Source: Halopelagius inordinatus (lineage in GTDB: Archaea; Halobacteriota; Halobacteria; Halobacteriales; Haloferacaceae). From it: a stretch of 64,000 nucleotides of DNA. The stretch lies in the NCBI RefSeq assembly GCF_900113245.1, contig NZ_FOOQ01000008.1:1-64000 (forward strand). The letters run 5' to 3'. This document shows positions 54,823-63,167 of this stretch, in pieces. Numbering within the stretch: position 1 is the stretch's first letter; the number at the start of each line of letters is the position of its first letter. The notes under the pieces were generated by a model. It searched no databases. It was not told the origin of the DNA and was given only the letters and a program-made list of their open reading frames with translations. The translations under genes were made by a program, and so were the position numbers.

Positions 54823-54894
54823 ATGAGACGAGTGCACGCGAGACGGGTCGTTCGACGCTCGAAATCGGCCGCAGTGAGGTGGTTCACGTGGTGA
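54823..54894 (+). CDS. 23-codon basic leader ORF upstream of symporter
   Basis: An ATG at 54823, 27 nt after the operator/TATA motif, opens 23 sense codons for a very basic peptide (MRRVHARRVVRRSKS start; seven Arg, one Lys) ending WFTW. Its TGA overlaps the symporter's GTG at 54891 (GTGA). As the predicted leaderless start of the transcript, it would make symporter translation depend on leader translation. It has no similarity to the thiD leader except size, arginine content and overlap. Confidence 0.5.
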   Translation: MRRVHARRVVRRSKSAAVRWFTW

Positions 54895-56423
54895 GTTCGG
54901 CGACGGCGCTCGGACTGACCGTCGCGACGCTTGCGGCGTTCAGCGCGCTCGGGTTCTGGTACTCGCGCGGCAGAGTCCGGAGCGTCGAGGACTTTCTCAC
55001 GGCGCGCAACAGCACCGGTCCGAGAACCACGACGGCGACGCTCGTCGCCTCGGTGATGGGCGTGTGGATTCTCCTGAGTCCGGCGGAGGCGGGGGCGGCG
55101 TTCGGCGGCGTCACCGCCGTCGCGGGCTACGCCGTCGGCGAGGCGATTCCGATGCTCGCGTACGCCCGCCTCGGCCCGCGAATCCGTGAACTGCTCCCCG
55201 AGGGCCACTCGCTGACGGAGTACGCACTCGCGCGATACGGCCCCGCCGTCTACCTCCTCGTGTTCGTCGTCAGCGTCTCCTACATGTTCGTCTTCCTCGC
55301 CGCCGAACTGACCGGCATCACGAGCGCACTCGAACTCGTCGCCGGAGTCCCGCGGTGGCAGACGGCGGTGCTCGTCGGCGGATTCGTCCTCCTCTACACC
55401 GGCTACGGCGGACTCCGCGCGAGCATCTTCACGGACACCGTCCAGGCCGCCCTCGTGATTCCGCTCCTCGTGGGTACCGCCGTCGCCGCACTCGTGACTC
55501 TCGGCGGCCCCGCGGCGGTCCACCGAAACGTCGTCGCCGCGGACCCCTCTCTTTTGGACCCCGGCTTTCTCACCGGCCTCCAGTTCGGGTTCTGGGTGGC
55601 TATCGCCGTCCTCGGCGCGGAACTCGTCAACCAGACGTGGTGGCAGCGAATCTACGCCGCCCGCGACAGCGAGACGCTCAAAGCGGGGTTCCGTCGGGCG
55701 GCGGCTCTCAACTTCGTCCTCGTCTTCGTCGCGGGCCTGTTCGGCGTCGCCGCCCGCGGATACGTGGACGTCGTGACAGACTCGACGAGCGCTCAGTACG
55801 ACGCGAGCGTCGCCTTCTTCGTCCTCATCACGGAGGCGTTCTCCGAGACGTTCGCGCTCGCCGTCGCCCTCGTCGCCCTTCTGTTGGTGATGAGTACCGC
55901 AGACTCCCTGTTCAACGCCCTCGCGAGTCTCGTCACGACGGACCTACCGAGGATACTCGACGACCCGAACGACCGCACGCTGACGCTGTCGGCGCGCGCA
56001 CTCACCGTCGTCGTCGCCGTCGCGGCCATCTACGTCAGCCTCCGCGCGCGGAGCGTCCTCGAACTGTTCTTGCTCGCGGACCTGTTCGGCGTCGCCGTCG
56101 CGGTTCCCCTCCTCTCGGGACTGTACTCCGAACGCGTGACGGGCGGGGGCGCGCTCTTGGCCGGGGTGTCGAGTCTCGCCGTCGGACTCGCGTTCTTCCC
56201 GAACCAACTCGTCCGCGGCCTCCTCACGTCGCTCCCCGTCGTCGGCGAACTCCTCCCGACGCCGGCGTTTCTCACCGCTTTCGTCGGAACCGCCGCCGTC
56301 TCGGCGTCCGTCACCGCCCTCTCGGCGCGGATGTCGTCCTCGCGGTTCGACCACCGCCGCCTCGCGGAGACGGTTCACAGCCTCGACGACTCCTCGTCGG
56401 GCTATCGCGACGGCGACGACTGA
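54891..56423 (+). CDS. Sodium:solute symporter (SSS family), probable thiamine-precursor transporter
   Basis: A 510-residue SSS-family symporter with about 13 membrane spans: GLTVATLAAFSALGFWYSRG, then SVEDFLTARNSTGPRTTTAT and the family-typical core (FVVSVSYMFVFLAAELTG; VLGAELVNQTWWQRIYAARD). The conserved Na2-site region is present (VALLLVMSTADSLFNALASL). Substrate specificity is inferred from context: it lies between tenA and an Nramp-like gene and shares their operator, so HMP, thiazole or thiamine is likely; a ThiV-type thiamine-linked SSS transporter has been proposed in the literature (from memory). GTG codons at 54879, 54888 and 54891 are possible starts; 54891 overlaps the leader stop. 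Confidence 0.88.
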   Translation: MSSATALGLTVATLAAFSALGFWYSRGRVRSVEDFLTARNSTGPRTTTATLVASVMGVWILLSPAEAGAAFGGVTAVAGYAVGEAIPMLAYARLGPRIRELLPEGHSLTEYALARYGPAVYLLVFVVSVSYMFVFLAAELTGITSALELVAGVPRWQTAVLVGGFVLLYTGYGGLRASIFTDTVQAALVIPLLVGTAVAALVTLGGPAAVHRNVVAADPSLLDPGFLTGLQFGFWVAIAVLGAELVNQTWWQRIYAARDSETLKAGFRRAAALNFVLVFVAGLFGVAARGYVDVVTDSTSAQYDASVAFFVLITEAFSETFALAVALVALLLVMSTADSLFNALASLVTTDLPRILDDPNDRTLTLSARALTVVVAVAAIYVSLRARSVLELFLLADLFGVAVAVPLLSGLYSERVTGGGALLAGVSSLAVGLAFFPNQLVRGLLTSLPVVGELLPTPAFLTAFVGTAAVSASVTALSARMSSSRFDHRRLAETVHSLDDSSSGYRDGDD

Positions 56424-56456
56424 GACGGACCGGCCGTCCGCGTTGTTATTCTCTGG

Positions 56457-56474
56457 TAATACAACTGGGTAAAA
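56457..56474 (+). promoter_or_regulatory. Thiamine-cluster operator motif, Nramp-like promoter
   Basis: TAATACAACTGGGTAAAA, third copy of the motif, ending 30 nt before the ATG at 56505. Eleven of 18 positions are invariant in all three copies. Confidence 0.5.
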
Positions 56475-56504
56475 CTCTTACGTCGGTGCCGCGACCCACC
56501 GGCT

Positions 56505-57881
56505 ATGGGTCGCACGGACGAGGCTGTGACGAACGTCACCGCCGTCGATACGGGACAGTTCGGAACGTACGTTCGCGAGATGGGGCCGTCGTGGGTCGCG
56601 GGCGCCATCGCCGCGGGACCGGCGACGATGGCCAGCGTCCTCACCGCGGGCGCGGCGTTCGGGTACGCCCTCCTGTGGATCGTCGTCCTCTCTGCGGTTC
56701 TCGGCGCACTCGCGCAGTACCTCTCGATGCGACTCGGTCTGCTCACCGAGGACGGCATCGTCTCCGTCGTCGAACGGCATCTCGGCGACTCGTGGGCGTG
56801 GATACTCGTCGTCGACGCCGTCCTCGCGGCGGGCCTCGCGCAACTCGTCATCATGAAGGGGTTGGCCGACGTGTCGGCGGCGGTCACCGGCGTGGACGCC
56901 CGCGCTTGGGGCGTCGCGTGGGCCGTCGTCCTCGCGGCCGGACTGGCGGGGCGCGGCTACCGATTCGTCGAGATGGCCGCGAAACTCCTCGTCTCGGCCG
57001 TCGTCCTCGCCTTCCTCGCGTCGCTTCTCGTCGTCCCGGTGGACCCCGCGGCGGCCGCCTCGGGACTCGTGCCGCGGATTCCCGCCGGGGTCGACGGCGC
57101 TCTCGTCGCCGCGGGCGTCCTCGGCGGCGCGGTTCACATCACCCTCGTCACCATGCACTCCTACACGATGCGCGCTCGGGGGTGGACGGCCGACGACTAC
57201 GGGTTGGCGACGTTCGACGTGGCCGTCTCGATTTTCGGCGCGTTCGGCGCGTTCAGCGTCGCTATCTTCCTCGTCGCCGCGGGCGTCCTCCACGACCCGA
57301 CCGTCGCGGCGGACGAACTCACCGCCGTCGCGGCGGCGCGGACGCTCGGTCCCTTGGTCGGTCCCTACGCGGAGTGGCTGTTCTTGCTCGGCCTGTGGGG
57401 GGCGGCCGTCTCGACGCTCGGCGGCAACACCGTCGTCCCGCCCTTCCTCGTCGCGGACAAACTCGGGTGGGAGACGGACATCTCCGATAGCCGGTACCGG
57501 GCGGCGCTGGTCGCGATGGCGCTCGTCTCCGCGGCGGGCGCGTTCGTCGGCGGGGCGTTCTTCCCCCTCCTCGTTCTCGTCCTCGCGTTCGGCCTCGTCG
57601 GGACGCCGTTCGTCCTCGTCGTCGTCCTCTATCTTCTGAACTCCGAGGCCGTCCCCGAACGCAACTCCGCGTCGGCGAACCTCGGCGGCGTCGCCCTCCT
57701 CGCCGTCGCCGTCGTGACGGCGGGGTCGTTCGTCCGAGAGCAGATTGCGGGCGGCCTGACCGACCCGACGACCGTCTTCGTCGCGGCGTTCTCCGCGTTC
57801 GTGGGCGTCGCGACTGTCGCACTCGTCGGCCGGTACCTCCGGGAACGCGTCACCGCCCTCGGGAGGGGCGTCGAGGGGTAG
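56505..57881 (+). CDS. Nramp-family-like transporter lacking canonical metal ligands
   Basis: A 458-residue membrane protein with about eleven spans and overall Nramp organisation: MGPSWVAGAIAAGPATMASVLTAGAAFGYALLW in two parts corresponds to the first span, and LAQYLSMRLGLLTEDGIV follows. The canonical DPGN of span 1 is replaced by an AGPA-type sequence (about residues 37-40), and the span 6 MPHN is replaced by TMHS (VHITLVTMHSYTM). The Asp, Asn and Met that coordinate Mn2+/Fe2+ in Nramps are therefore missing, so the substrate is probably not those ions. It shares the operator of tenA and the symporter, so a thiamine-related substrate or Mg2+-like cofactor is proposed. Confidence 0.85.
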   Translation: MGRTDEAVTNVTAVDTGQFGTYVREMGPSWVAGAIAAGPATMASVLTAGAAFGYALLWIVVLSAVLGALAQYLSMRLGLLTEDGIVSVVERHLGDSWAWILVVDAVLAAGLAQLVIMKGLADVSAAVTGVDARAWGVAWAVVLAAGLAGRGYRFVEMAAKLLVSAVVLAFLASLLVVPVDPAAAASGLVPRIPAGVDGALVAAGVLGGAVHITLVTMHSYTMRARGWTADDYGLATFDVAVSIFGAFGAFSVAIFLVAAGVLHDPTVAADELTAVAAARTLGPLVGPYAEWLFLLGLWGAAVSTLGGNTVVPPFLVADKLGWETDISDSRYRAALVAMALVSAAGAFVGGAFFPLLVLVLAFGLVGTPFVLVVVLYLLNSEAVPERNSASANLGGVALLAVAVVTAGSFVREQIAGGLTDPTTVFVAAFSAFVGVATVALVGRYLRERVTALGRGVEG

Positions 57882-57999
57882 CCGTCGGACCGCCCGTGAC
57901 TATAGTCCACACAACACGAGTATGCGGTACGTTTCCACTCGGTTCGATTCGAAGACTAACCGCACGACGCGAGGCGATCTCTACCCGAAGCGAGGGGGT

Positions 58000-59097
58000 T
58001 CAGAAGTCGCCGCGGAACTCCGCGTCGGTGAGGTTCCGCGCGCTCTTCGGGTGCGGTCCCAGCACGCCCGGCCGGTTCAGCGCCCTCCGATACGCGCCGT
58101 ACGCGCGTATCGACTCGCCGTCTATCCGGACCGTCTCCGTCCCGCGTTCTCCGCCGAAGACGCTCCAGTCCGTCTCCTTTTCGTGGTTGAACCAACAGAC
58201 CATCTTTATCTCCGTCGCGGCGGCGAAGTCGTAGAGGTCGGTTATCCACCGGTCCTTTCGCTCGGGGTCGAACCCGCCTTCGACGGCCGACGAACAGCCC
58301 ATCTCGGTCAACGCGAGGGGTTTGTCCGTCACCTCTCGGACCTTCTCTACGGCCGCCGCGTAGAGGTCCTCGGGGTCCGACCACGTTCCCCACCGACTCC
58401 AGTTGTAGCCGTTGATACCGACCCAGTCGGCGTTCGCGTCGCCGGGGTAGTATCGAGAGAGGGGAATCCCGCCGCGGCCGGTCACGTTCGGCGACCATAT
58501 CCACTGTAGTTCGTCCGGTCCCAGCCCCTGTTTTTCGAACCGGCGGCGGACGCGACGCCACATCGCCACGTACTCCTCGGGCGTCGTCTCGTTCGCTGGC
58601 GGTGCCCACGGGACCCAGTCGCCGTTCATCTCCGGCGCGAACGTGAGGTAGAGTCGGCGGTTCGGCCGCCCCAGCCCCCTATTTGCCCACGCTCCGAGTC
58701 GTTCGGCCCACGCGTCGATCCTGTCGTCGTGGTCTCCGGCGGCGATCTCCGCGGCGATTCGGTCGGACGTCTCCGCGACGGTGTCGAACAGTGGTTGGAG
58801 GACGAGTTGCGGGACGGCCCCCGCGTTCCACCGTTCGGTCAGTGCCTCGCACGTCGCGGCGATGTCGTCGTCGCCCCCGCCGAGCGTCGCGTACCGCACG
58901 ACCACCGCGTGCGACGCCCCCGCCCACCGTCTCAACCGTTCGAGGCGTCCGGTCTCCTCGGGTCCGACCGATATCCCCGCGAGGATGTCGCCCGTTCGCG
59001 GCCGGGCGGCGCCTTCGGCACTGCGATAGAGCCCCGTCGAACCGAACGCCGTGCCCGCCGACGCCCCCACCACTCCGAGAAAGGTTCGCCTCTCCAT
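58000..59097 (-). CDS. GH26-like glycoside hydrolase, exported
   Basis: A 365-residue protein starting MERRTFLGVVGASAGTAFGS, a signal with an ERR twin-arginine-like motif. A TIM barrel follows with the GH26-type motifs: the acid/base in LYLTFAPEMNGDWVPW (E156; the usual His before Glu is Pro), YPGDANADWVGINGYNWSRW, the nucleophile in PLALTEMGCSS (E265) and the end strand MVCWFNHEKETDW. Family relatives cut beta-mannans or related beta-glycans. Divergent from a zinc ribbon-glycosyltransferase pair, which suggests trimming of the polymer they make. A minus-strand TATA-like GATAACAAAC lies at about 59124-59135. Confidence 0.85.
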   Translation of the reverse strand: MERRTFLGVVGASAGTAFGSTGLYRSAEGAARPRTGDILAGISVGPEETGRLERLRRWAGASHAVVVRYATLGGGDDDIAATCEALTERWNAGAVPQLVLQPLFDTVAETSDRIAAEIAAGDHDDRIDAWAERLGAWANRGLGRPNRRLYLTFAPEMNGDWVPWAPPANETTPEEYVAMWRRVRRRFEKQGLGPDELQWIWSPNVTGRGGIPLSRYYPGDANADWVGINGYNWSRWGTWSDPEDLYAAAVEKVREVTDKPLALTEMGCSSAVEGGFDPERKDRWITDLYDFAAATEIKMVCWFNHEKETDWSVFGGERGTETVRIDGESIRAYGAYRRALNRPGVLGPHPKSARNLTDAEFRGDF

Positions 59098-59231
59098 GAG
59101 TGACTCTCCGCTCTCGGAGACGTTTGTTATCGCGGCGGTAATCGGCGTCAGACGGGTTCAACGACCGGTTAGTATCCACGACTGAACTGTATCTATATCA
59201 TAACTATCTGTGGTGGCTACCAACTACTGGT

Positions 59232-59564
59232 ATGTCCCGACAGAGCCGAAGAACGTCGAGTTCGACGCGCGTCGTTTCCTGTCCCGACTGCGAGACCGGA
59301 GCAGTCGAACGGACGGGCGTCTTCGAACATCTCTCCTGTGGGTACGTCGACGTAGCCGCGGCGTTCGGCGATACCCCTCCTGCCCCCGGTCGCTGTCCGA
59401 AGTGCACAGAACGCCTCTCGCTGGGCGGAGACGGCGTTCCACGAGTCGCCACCGTCTACCGCTGTGCGGACTGTGACCGACGGTTCGACTCGCCCGAATC
59501 GGTGCGAATCGAACGGACCCCGCCCCGGCCGGGGGCGACGGGCGTCGTCGCGAACGAGCGATGA
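59232..59564 (+). CDS. Zinc-ribbon protein coupled to glycosyltransferase
   Basis: A 110-residue soluble protein with two CxxC-type zinc ribbons: VVSCPDCETGAVERTGVFEHLSCGYVDVA, and CPKCTERLSLGG with YRCADCDRRF. Between them is an aromatic core (YVDVAAAFGD). The stop overlaps the start of the glycosyltransferase (ATGA), so the two are translated together. A cytoplasmic adaptor or regulator of the synthase is possible; no DNA-binding motif is obvious. TATA-like CATAACTA lies at about 59198-59206, and the upstream gap is AT-rich. Family not recognised. Confidence 0.78.
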   Translation: MSRQSRRTSSSTRVVSCPDCETGAVERTGVFEHLSCGYVDVAAAFGDTPPAPGRCPKCTERLSLGGDGVPRVATVYRCADCDRRFDSPESVRIERTPPRPGATGVVANER

Positions 59565-61258
59565 CCGACGGTCGGACGCCTGCTCCGTCCTCGGACGCGT
59601 CGGACGCGTGGACCTCTCGAGCGCCGTCTCAGATCGTTCTCCTCCTCGTCGTCTACTTTCTGGGCGTCTTCGTCTTCCCCGCTCGGTTCGTCCTCGCGGC
59701 GTTTCTCACCTCCCTCGCGGCCGCAATCGTCCTGTTCGGCTCCGACCGCTGGTCGTCGCAGTTCGACGCGCTGTTCGGTGCGAGACTCCCGCTTCCGGGG
59801 TGGGCCGTTTCGACTGCGGCCGTCTCCTGTCTGCTGTTCGGTGCGCTCGTGTTCACGGAGCGGTTCACTCCGGCGGGCGCTCTCTACGCCGTCGTTACGG
59901 GGTTCTCCGCGACGTGGCTCGTCGGTCTCGCCGTCGGCGGCGACGCCCGCCGCCTCGTCTCCGCGCGGCGGCGCGTCCCGCTTTGGCTCGGCGGCCCCAC
60001 CGTGCTCCTCGTCGCGGCGGCGTCATACGCCTTCGCGGGCCACCTCCCTTCGGTGTTCGACGCCGCCGTCTTCTTCGGACTGCTCATGGTCAGCGCCATC
60101 GTCGTCGTCGTCCTCCCGCTCACGTTCGTCCAGCGGCGTCGGTTCGACGAACGGGACGTCGAACCGCCGTGTCCCTCGGTGAGCGTCCTCGTTCCGGCCT
60201 ACAACGAGGAGGGGTACGTCGGGCAGTGTATCGAAGCCGTCCTCGAAAGCGACTACCCGACCGACGCGCTCGAAGTCGTCGTGGTAGACGACGGGAGCAC
60301 CGACGGCACGTACGAGGAAGCCGCCGCCTACCGCGGCGAGAACGTCACCGTTCTCAGCCGGACGAACGGCGGCAAGCACGGCGCGCTGAACTTCGCGCTC
60401 TCGTGTGCGCGCGGCGACGTCGTCGTCGCCGTCGACGCCGACAGCGTCGTCGAACCGACGGCAATCAGTCGCGCGGTCGGCGCGCTTCAGTCCGACGACG
60501 ACGTCGGGGCCGTCGCGGGCACGGTGAAAGTCGGCAACCGCGACGGACATCTCGCCCGGATGCAGGCCTTAGAGTACGCCGTCGGGATCAACACGCTCAG
60601 ACGGGCGTTCGCGCTCTTCGACTCCGTGATGGTCGTTCCCGGCTGTTTCGGCGCGTTCCGACGCGAAGCGCTCGACGACGTCGGCGGCTACGACCCCGAC
60701 ACCGTCGCCGAGGACTTCGACCTCACCGTCCGCCTCCTCCAGGCGGGGTGGCACGTCCGCACCACGGAGGGCGTCGTCACCACCGAAGCCCCGTTCTCGC
60801 TCGGGGACCTCTACCGCCAGCGACTCCGCTGGACGCGCGGGAACATCCAATCGCTGGTCAAACACCGCGACGTCTTCTTCGACCCAGACTGCGGCTACCT
60901 CCACCGGTTCGCCTTCCCGTGGTTCGCGCTGTCTCTCGTGTTCGTCCCGCTATCGAGCGCCGTCGTCACCGTCGCTATCGGCCTCGCGATTCTCGACGGT
61001 CGATTGCTTTCGGTTCTGGCCGCGACGCTGTACTTCGTCTCTCTTTTCGCGCTCATCGCCGCCGTGGCCATCGACATCTCCGGCGAAGACTGGAGCCTCC
61101 TCGCGTACGTCCCGGTGCATCTCGTCGGCTACAGGCAGTTTCTCGACGTCGTCGTGTTCAGTTCGGTCCTCGACGCCGTCCGACGGACCGACGACGGGTG
61201 GGAGTCCGTGACGCGCCTGCGACAGACCGGCTTCGGTGACTCCGCGGCCGACGACTGA
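59561..61258 (+). CDS. Membrane glycosyltransferase family 2 (polysaccharide synthase type)
   Basis: A 565-residue processive-type glycosyltransferase. There are about six spans at the N-terminus, then a cytoplasmic GT-A domain (SVSVLVPAYNEEGYVGQCIE; VVVVDDGSTDGTYEE; VVAVDADSVVEP; the catalytic TVAEDFDL; the QRLRW motif in YRQRLRWTRGNIQSL), and three to four C-terminal spans. The D-DxD-D-QxxRW set is complete, so polymer synthesis with transfer across the membrane is likely, as in hyaluronan, cellulose or poly-GlcNAc synthases. The sugar is unknown. Together with the adjoining GH26-like hydrolase it forms an exopolysaccharide module. Confidence 0.9.
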   Translation: MTDGRTPAPSSDASDAWTSRAPSQIVLLLVVYFLGVFVFPARFVLAAFLTSLAAAIVLFGSDRWSSQFDALFGARLPLPGWAVSTAAVSCLLFGALVFTERFTPAGALYAVVTGFSATWLVGLAVGGDARRLVSARRRVPLWLGGPTVLLVAAASYAFAGHLPSVFDAAVFFGLLMVSAIVVVVLPLTFVQRRRFDERDVEPPCPSVSVLVPAYNEEGYVGQCIEAVLESDYPTDALEVVVVDDGSTDGTYEEAAAYRGENVTVLSRTNGGKHGALNFALSCARGDVVVAVDADSVVEPTAISRAVGALQSDDDVGAVAGTVKVGNRDGHLARMQALEYAVGINTLRRAFALFDSVMVVPGCFGAFRREALDDVGGYDPDTVAEDFDLTVRLLQAGWHVRTTEGVVTTEAPFSLGDLYRQRLRWTRGNIQSLVKHRDVFFDPDCGYLHRFAFPWFALSLVFVPLSSAVVTVAIGLAILDGRLLSVLAATLYFVSLFALIAAVAIDISGEDWSLLAYVPVHLVGYRQFLDVVVFSSVLDAVRRTDDGWESVTRLRQTGFGDSAADD

Positions 61259-61288
61259 CGCGAGAGAGTCGGAGAAGACAGAGCGGAG

Positions 61289-61969
61289 TTACTTCGTCCG
61301 AAAGGCGCGGTCACCGGCGTCGCCCAGTCCCGGAATGATGTAGCCGTCGTCGTCGAGGTGGTCGTCGATGGAGACGGTGAGCAGGTCGGCTTCGGGGAAC
61401 TGGTCGCCGACGCGCAGGAGTCCGTCGGGCGCGGAGACCGCAGAGAGGACGAACAGGTCCGTCGGATCGGCTTTCGAGTTCTCGAGGACGTGATCTAAGA
61501 CGGCGCACATCGTCGACCCGGTCGCGAGCATCGGGTCCGCCACGATGACGGTGTCTTTCTCGGTTATCTCGGGCAGTTTCACGTAGTCGATGGTGATGGG
61601 GAACTCGCCGTCGTCGTTCATCCCCGCCTCCTCGTCGCGTCCGGCGCTGATGACGCCCTGTTTCGCCCGCGGGAACGCCTTCAACAGTCCCTCGACGAAC
61701 GGCGTCGCCGCCCGGAGGACGTTGATGATGACGACGTCGTCGAGTCCTTTGACGCGTTCGCCGGTCGTCTCGGTCAACGGCGTCTGGACGGTGACGTACT
61801 CCGTCTCCATCGCGCCGTCGATTATCTCGTAGCCGCAGATGCGGCCGAGTTTCACGAGGCCTTTCCGGAAGGCGACCTGCTCCGTCTCGACGTCTCGCAG
61901 GCGCAACAGGGTGTCTTTGGCGAGAGCGTGGGTGATGAGGTAGGCGTCGTCTCGGTCTTCGATGGGCAT
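61289..61969 (-). CDS. upp: Uracil phosphoribosyltransferase
   Basis: A 226-residue Upp converting uracil and PRPP to UMP (pyrimidine salvage). The PRPP loop is [20 protein letters not shown], and family motifs include [20 protein letters not shown] and [20 protein letters not shown]. The start at 61969 is selected because a TATA box (ATTTATG, minus strand, about 61998-62004) within the palindrome GACAT-AA-ATGTC lies ~32 nt upstream; a start ten codons earlier would fall inside the promoter. Complete. Confidence 0.95.
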   Translation of the reverse strand: MPIEDRDDAYLITHALAKDTLLRLRDVETEQVAFRKGLVKLGRICGYEIIDGAMETEYVTVQTPLTETTGERVKGLDDVVIINVLRAATPFVEGLLKAFPRAKQGVISAGRDEEAGMNDDGEFPITIDYVKLPEITEKDTVIVADPMLATGSTMCAVLDHVLENSKADPTDLFVLSAVSAPDGLLRVGDQFPEADLLTVSIDDHLDDDGYIIPGLGDAGDRAFRTK

Positions 61970-61994
61970 CTTGTTCGAAACGCGGAACGCCGTG

Positions 61995-62006
61995 GACATA
62001 AATGTC
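61995..62006. promoter_or_regulatory. TATA palindrome upstream of upp
   Basis: GACATAAATGTC, with 5-bp arms around AA, contains the minus-strand TATA box of upp. Possible operator; it also decides the start at 61969. Confidence 0.4.
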
Positions 62007-62084
62007 GATGAATCGCGGCCCAGACGTCGCCTGCCGTGGGTTCACGCCGCACGGTACGGACCACCGCTCGGCCCCGACTCCCCG

Positions 62085-62267
62085 TCAGTACGTCACGACG
62101 TACGTCACCGCCATCAACACCACCGCGAGGGACGCGACGTTTATCACCGTAAAATCGGCGATATCGACGTAGCTCACCCCCCAAACGACGATGGATGCAA
62201 ACAGCGTCGAGAGGACGAGATTCATGACGAAGAGCACCCGCGGGTCCCCCTGTGAGTCGGTCTCCAT
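62085..62267 (-). CDS. Small membrane protein, 60 aa
   Basis: A 60-residue protein with two spans (VLFVMNLVLSTLFASIVVWG and VINVASLAVVLMAVTYVVTY), family unrecognised. ATG 62267 (METDSQGDPR) is preferred over a codon eight residues upstream because an AACCTAAG TATA-like element lies about 25 nt before it. Divergent from the gene at 62326 with a very short shared promoter region (58 bp). Function unknown. Confidence 0.68.
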   Translation of the reverse strand: METDSQGDPRVLFVMNLVLSTLFASIVVWGVSYVDIADFTVINVASLAVVLMAVTYVVTY

Positions 62268-62325
62268 ACCTCTGGGTCCGACCTCCGCCACTTAGGTTCT
62301 TTGCGGTTCGCCCGCAAGCGACGCT

Positions 62326-62640
62326 ATGCGACTCCGAAACCGCCGCGGCGAGGCCGTCGATTCGGTTCCGTTTCTCGTCGTCTCGGGGTTGGGACTGCTT
62401 CTCTGCGTCTCGTTCGGCCCCCTCTACGTCGCGGCACTCGGACTCTCGTGGGCAGTCGCCGTCGCCGCGTCCGCCGCGGCGTTCGTCGCCGTGGCGGCCG
62501 GCGCGTACCACCGACTGGTCTGGACCGCGACGCCCCTCGACACCGCGGAGATTCCGCCGGGACTCCGCCTCCGACGCCTCCTGTACGCCGGTATCGCGCT
62601 CGGACTTCTCCTCTGTCTCCTCTCGCTGCCTCTTTTGTGA
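62326..62640 (+). CDS. Small membrane protein, 104 aa
   Basis: A 104-residue protein with three to four predicted spans (VPFLVVSGLGLLLCVSFG, VAALGLSWAVAVAASAAA, LLYAGIALGLLLCLLSLPLL) and a basic N-terminus (MRLRNRRGEAV). No family recognised. Followed 20 bp later by an SRPBCC protein in the same orientation, so the two are probably co-transcribed. Confidence 0.68.
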   Translation: MRLRNRRGEAVDSVPFLVVSGLGLLLCVSFGPLYVAALGLSWAVAVAASAAAFVAVAAGAYHRLVWTATPLDTAEIPPGLRLRRLLYAGIALGLLLCLLSLPLL

Positions 62641-62660
62641 CCCGACTCGAACCACCGGCT

Positions 62661-63068
62661 ATGCGAGAAGTGACGGTCTCTCGATTCGTCCCGCGGTCAC
62701 CGCCGACGCTCGCTCGGATGCTGACGCCCGAGGCGATGGTGGAGTACGAGGGGAGTTTCGAGGTGCGCGACGTGCAGGACCGAACGGACGGAACGTTCGT
62801 CACCGTCGGCGGACGCGGGGTCGAGTTCGTCCTGCGGTTCGAGGAGACGGACGACGGCCTGCGCTACGAACAGGCGGGCCAAGCGGGGCCGTTCGATGCG
62901 ATGGAGACGGCCGTCACCGTCGACGCCGACTCGGACGGGTCGACCGTCACCGCCCGGTCGTCGGTGAGTCTCGGCCTCCCTCTTCCGTCTCTCACCGATC
63001 GCGTCGCCGCGTGGAAACGGCGCGGCGAACTCGAACGCGCACTCGACGCCGTCGTCGAAGACTGCTGA
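62661..63068 (+). CDS. SRPBCC family protein
   Basis: A 135-residue protein of the START/polyketide-cyclase (SRPBCC) fold: VTVSRFVPRSPPTLARMLTP opens with the typical helix-strand, ending with the long C-terminal helix GELERALDAVVEDC. It has a hydrophobic cavity of unknown ligand. ATG 62661 follows the preceding membrane protein by 20 bp. Members bind lipids or hydrophobic cofactors; no catalytic residue identifies a reaction here. Confidence 0.8.
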   Translation: MREVTVSRFVPRSPPTLARMLTPEAMVEYEGSFEVRDVQDRTDGTFVTVGGRGVEFVLRFEETDDGLRYEQAGQAGPFDAMETAVTVDADSDGSTVTARSSVSLGLPLPSLTDRVAAWKRRGELERALDAVVEDC

Positions 63069-63167
63069 CGCGCCTCGTGGGGGTCAGAACCCCTCGAACG
63101 GTCGTGCGTCTCGCTCGAACGACCGACCGGGGATTTAGGCTCTCCCTCCCGTACGGCAGAGTATACC

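Noticed and set aside
55355-57490. 711-codon plus-strand frame in the transporter region
   Set aside because: Shifted-frame shadow of the symporter and the Nramp-like gene, nearly all Arg/Pro/Gly.
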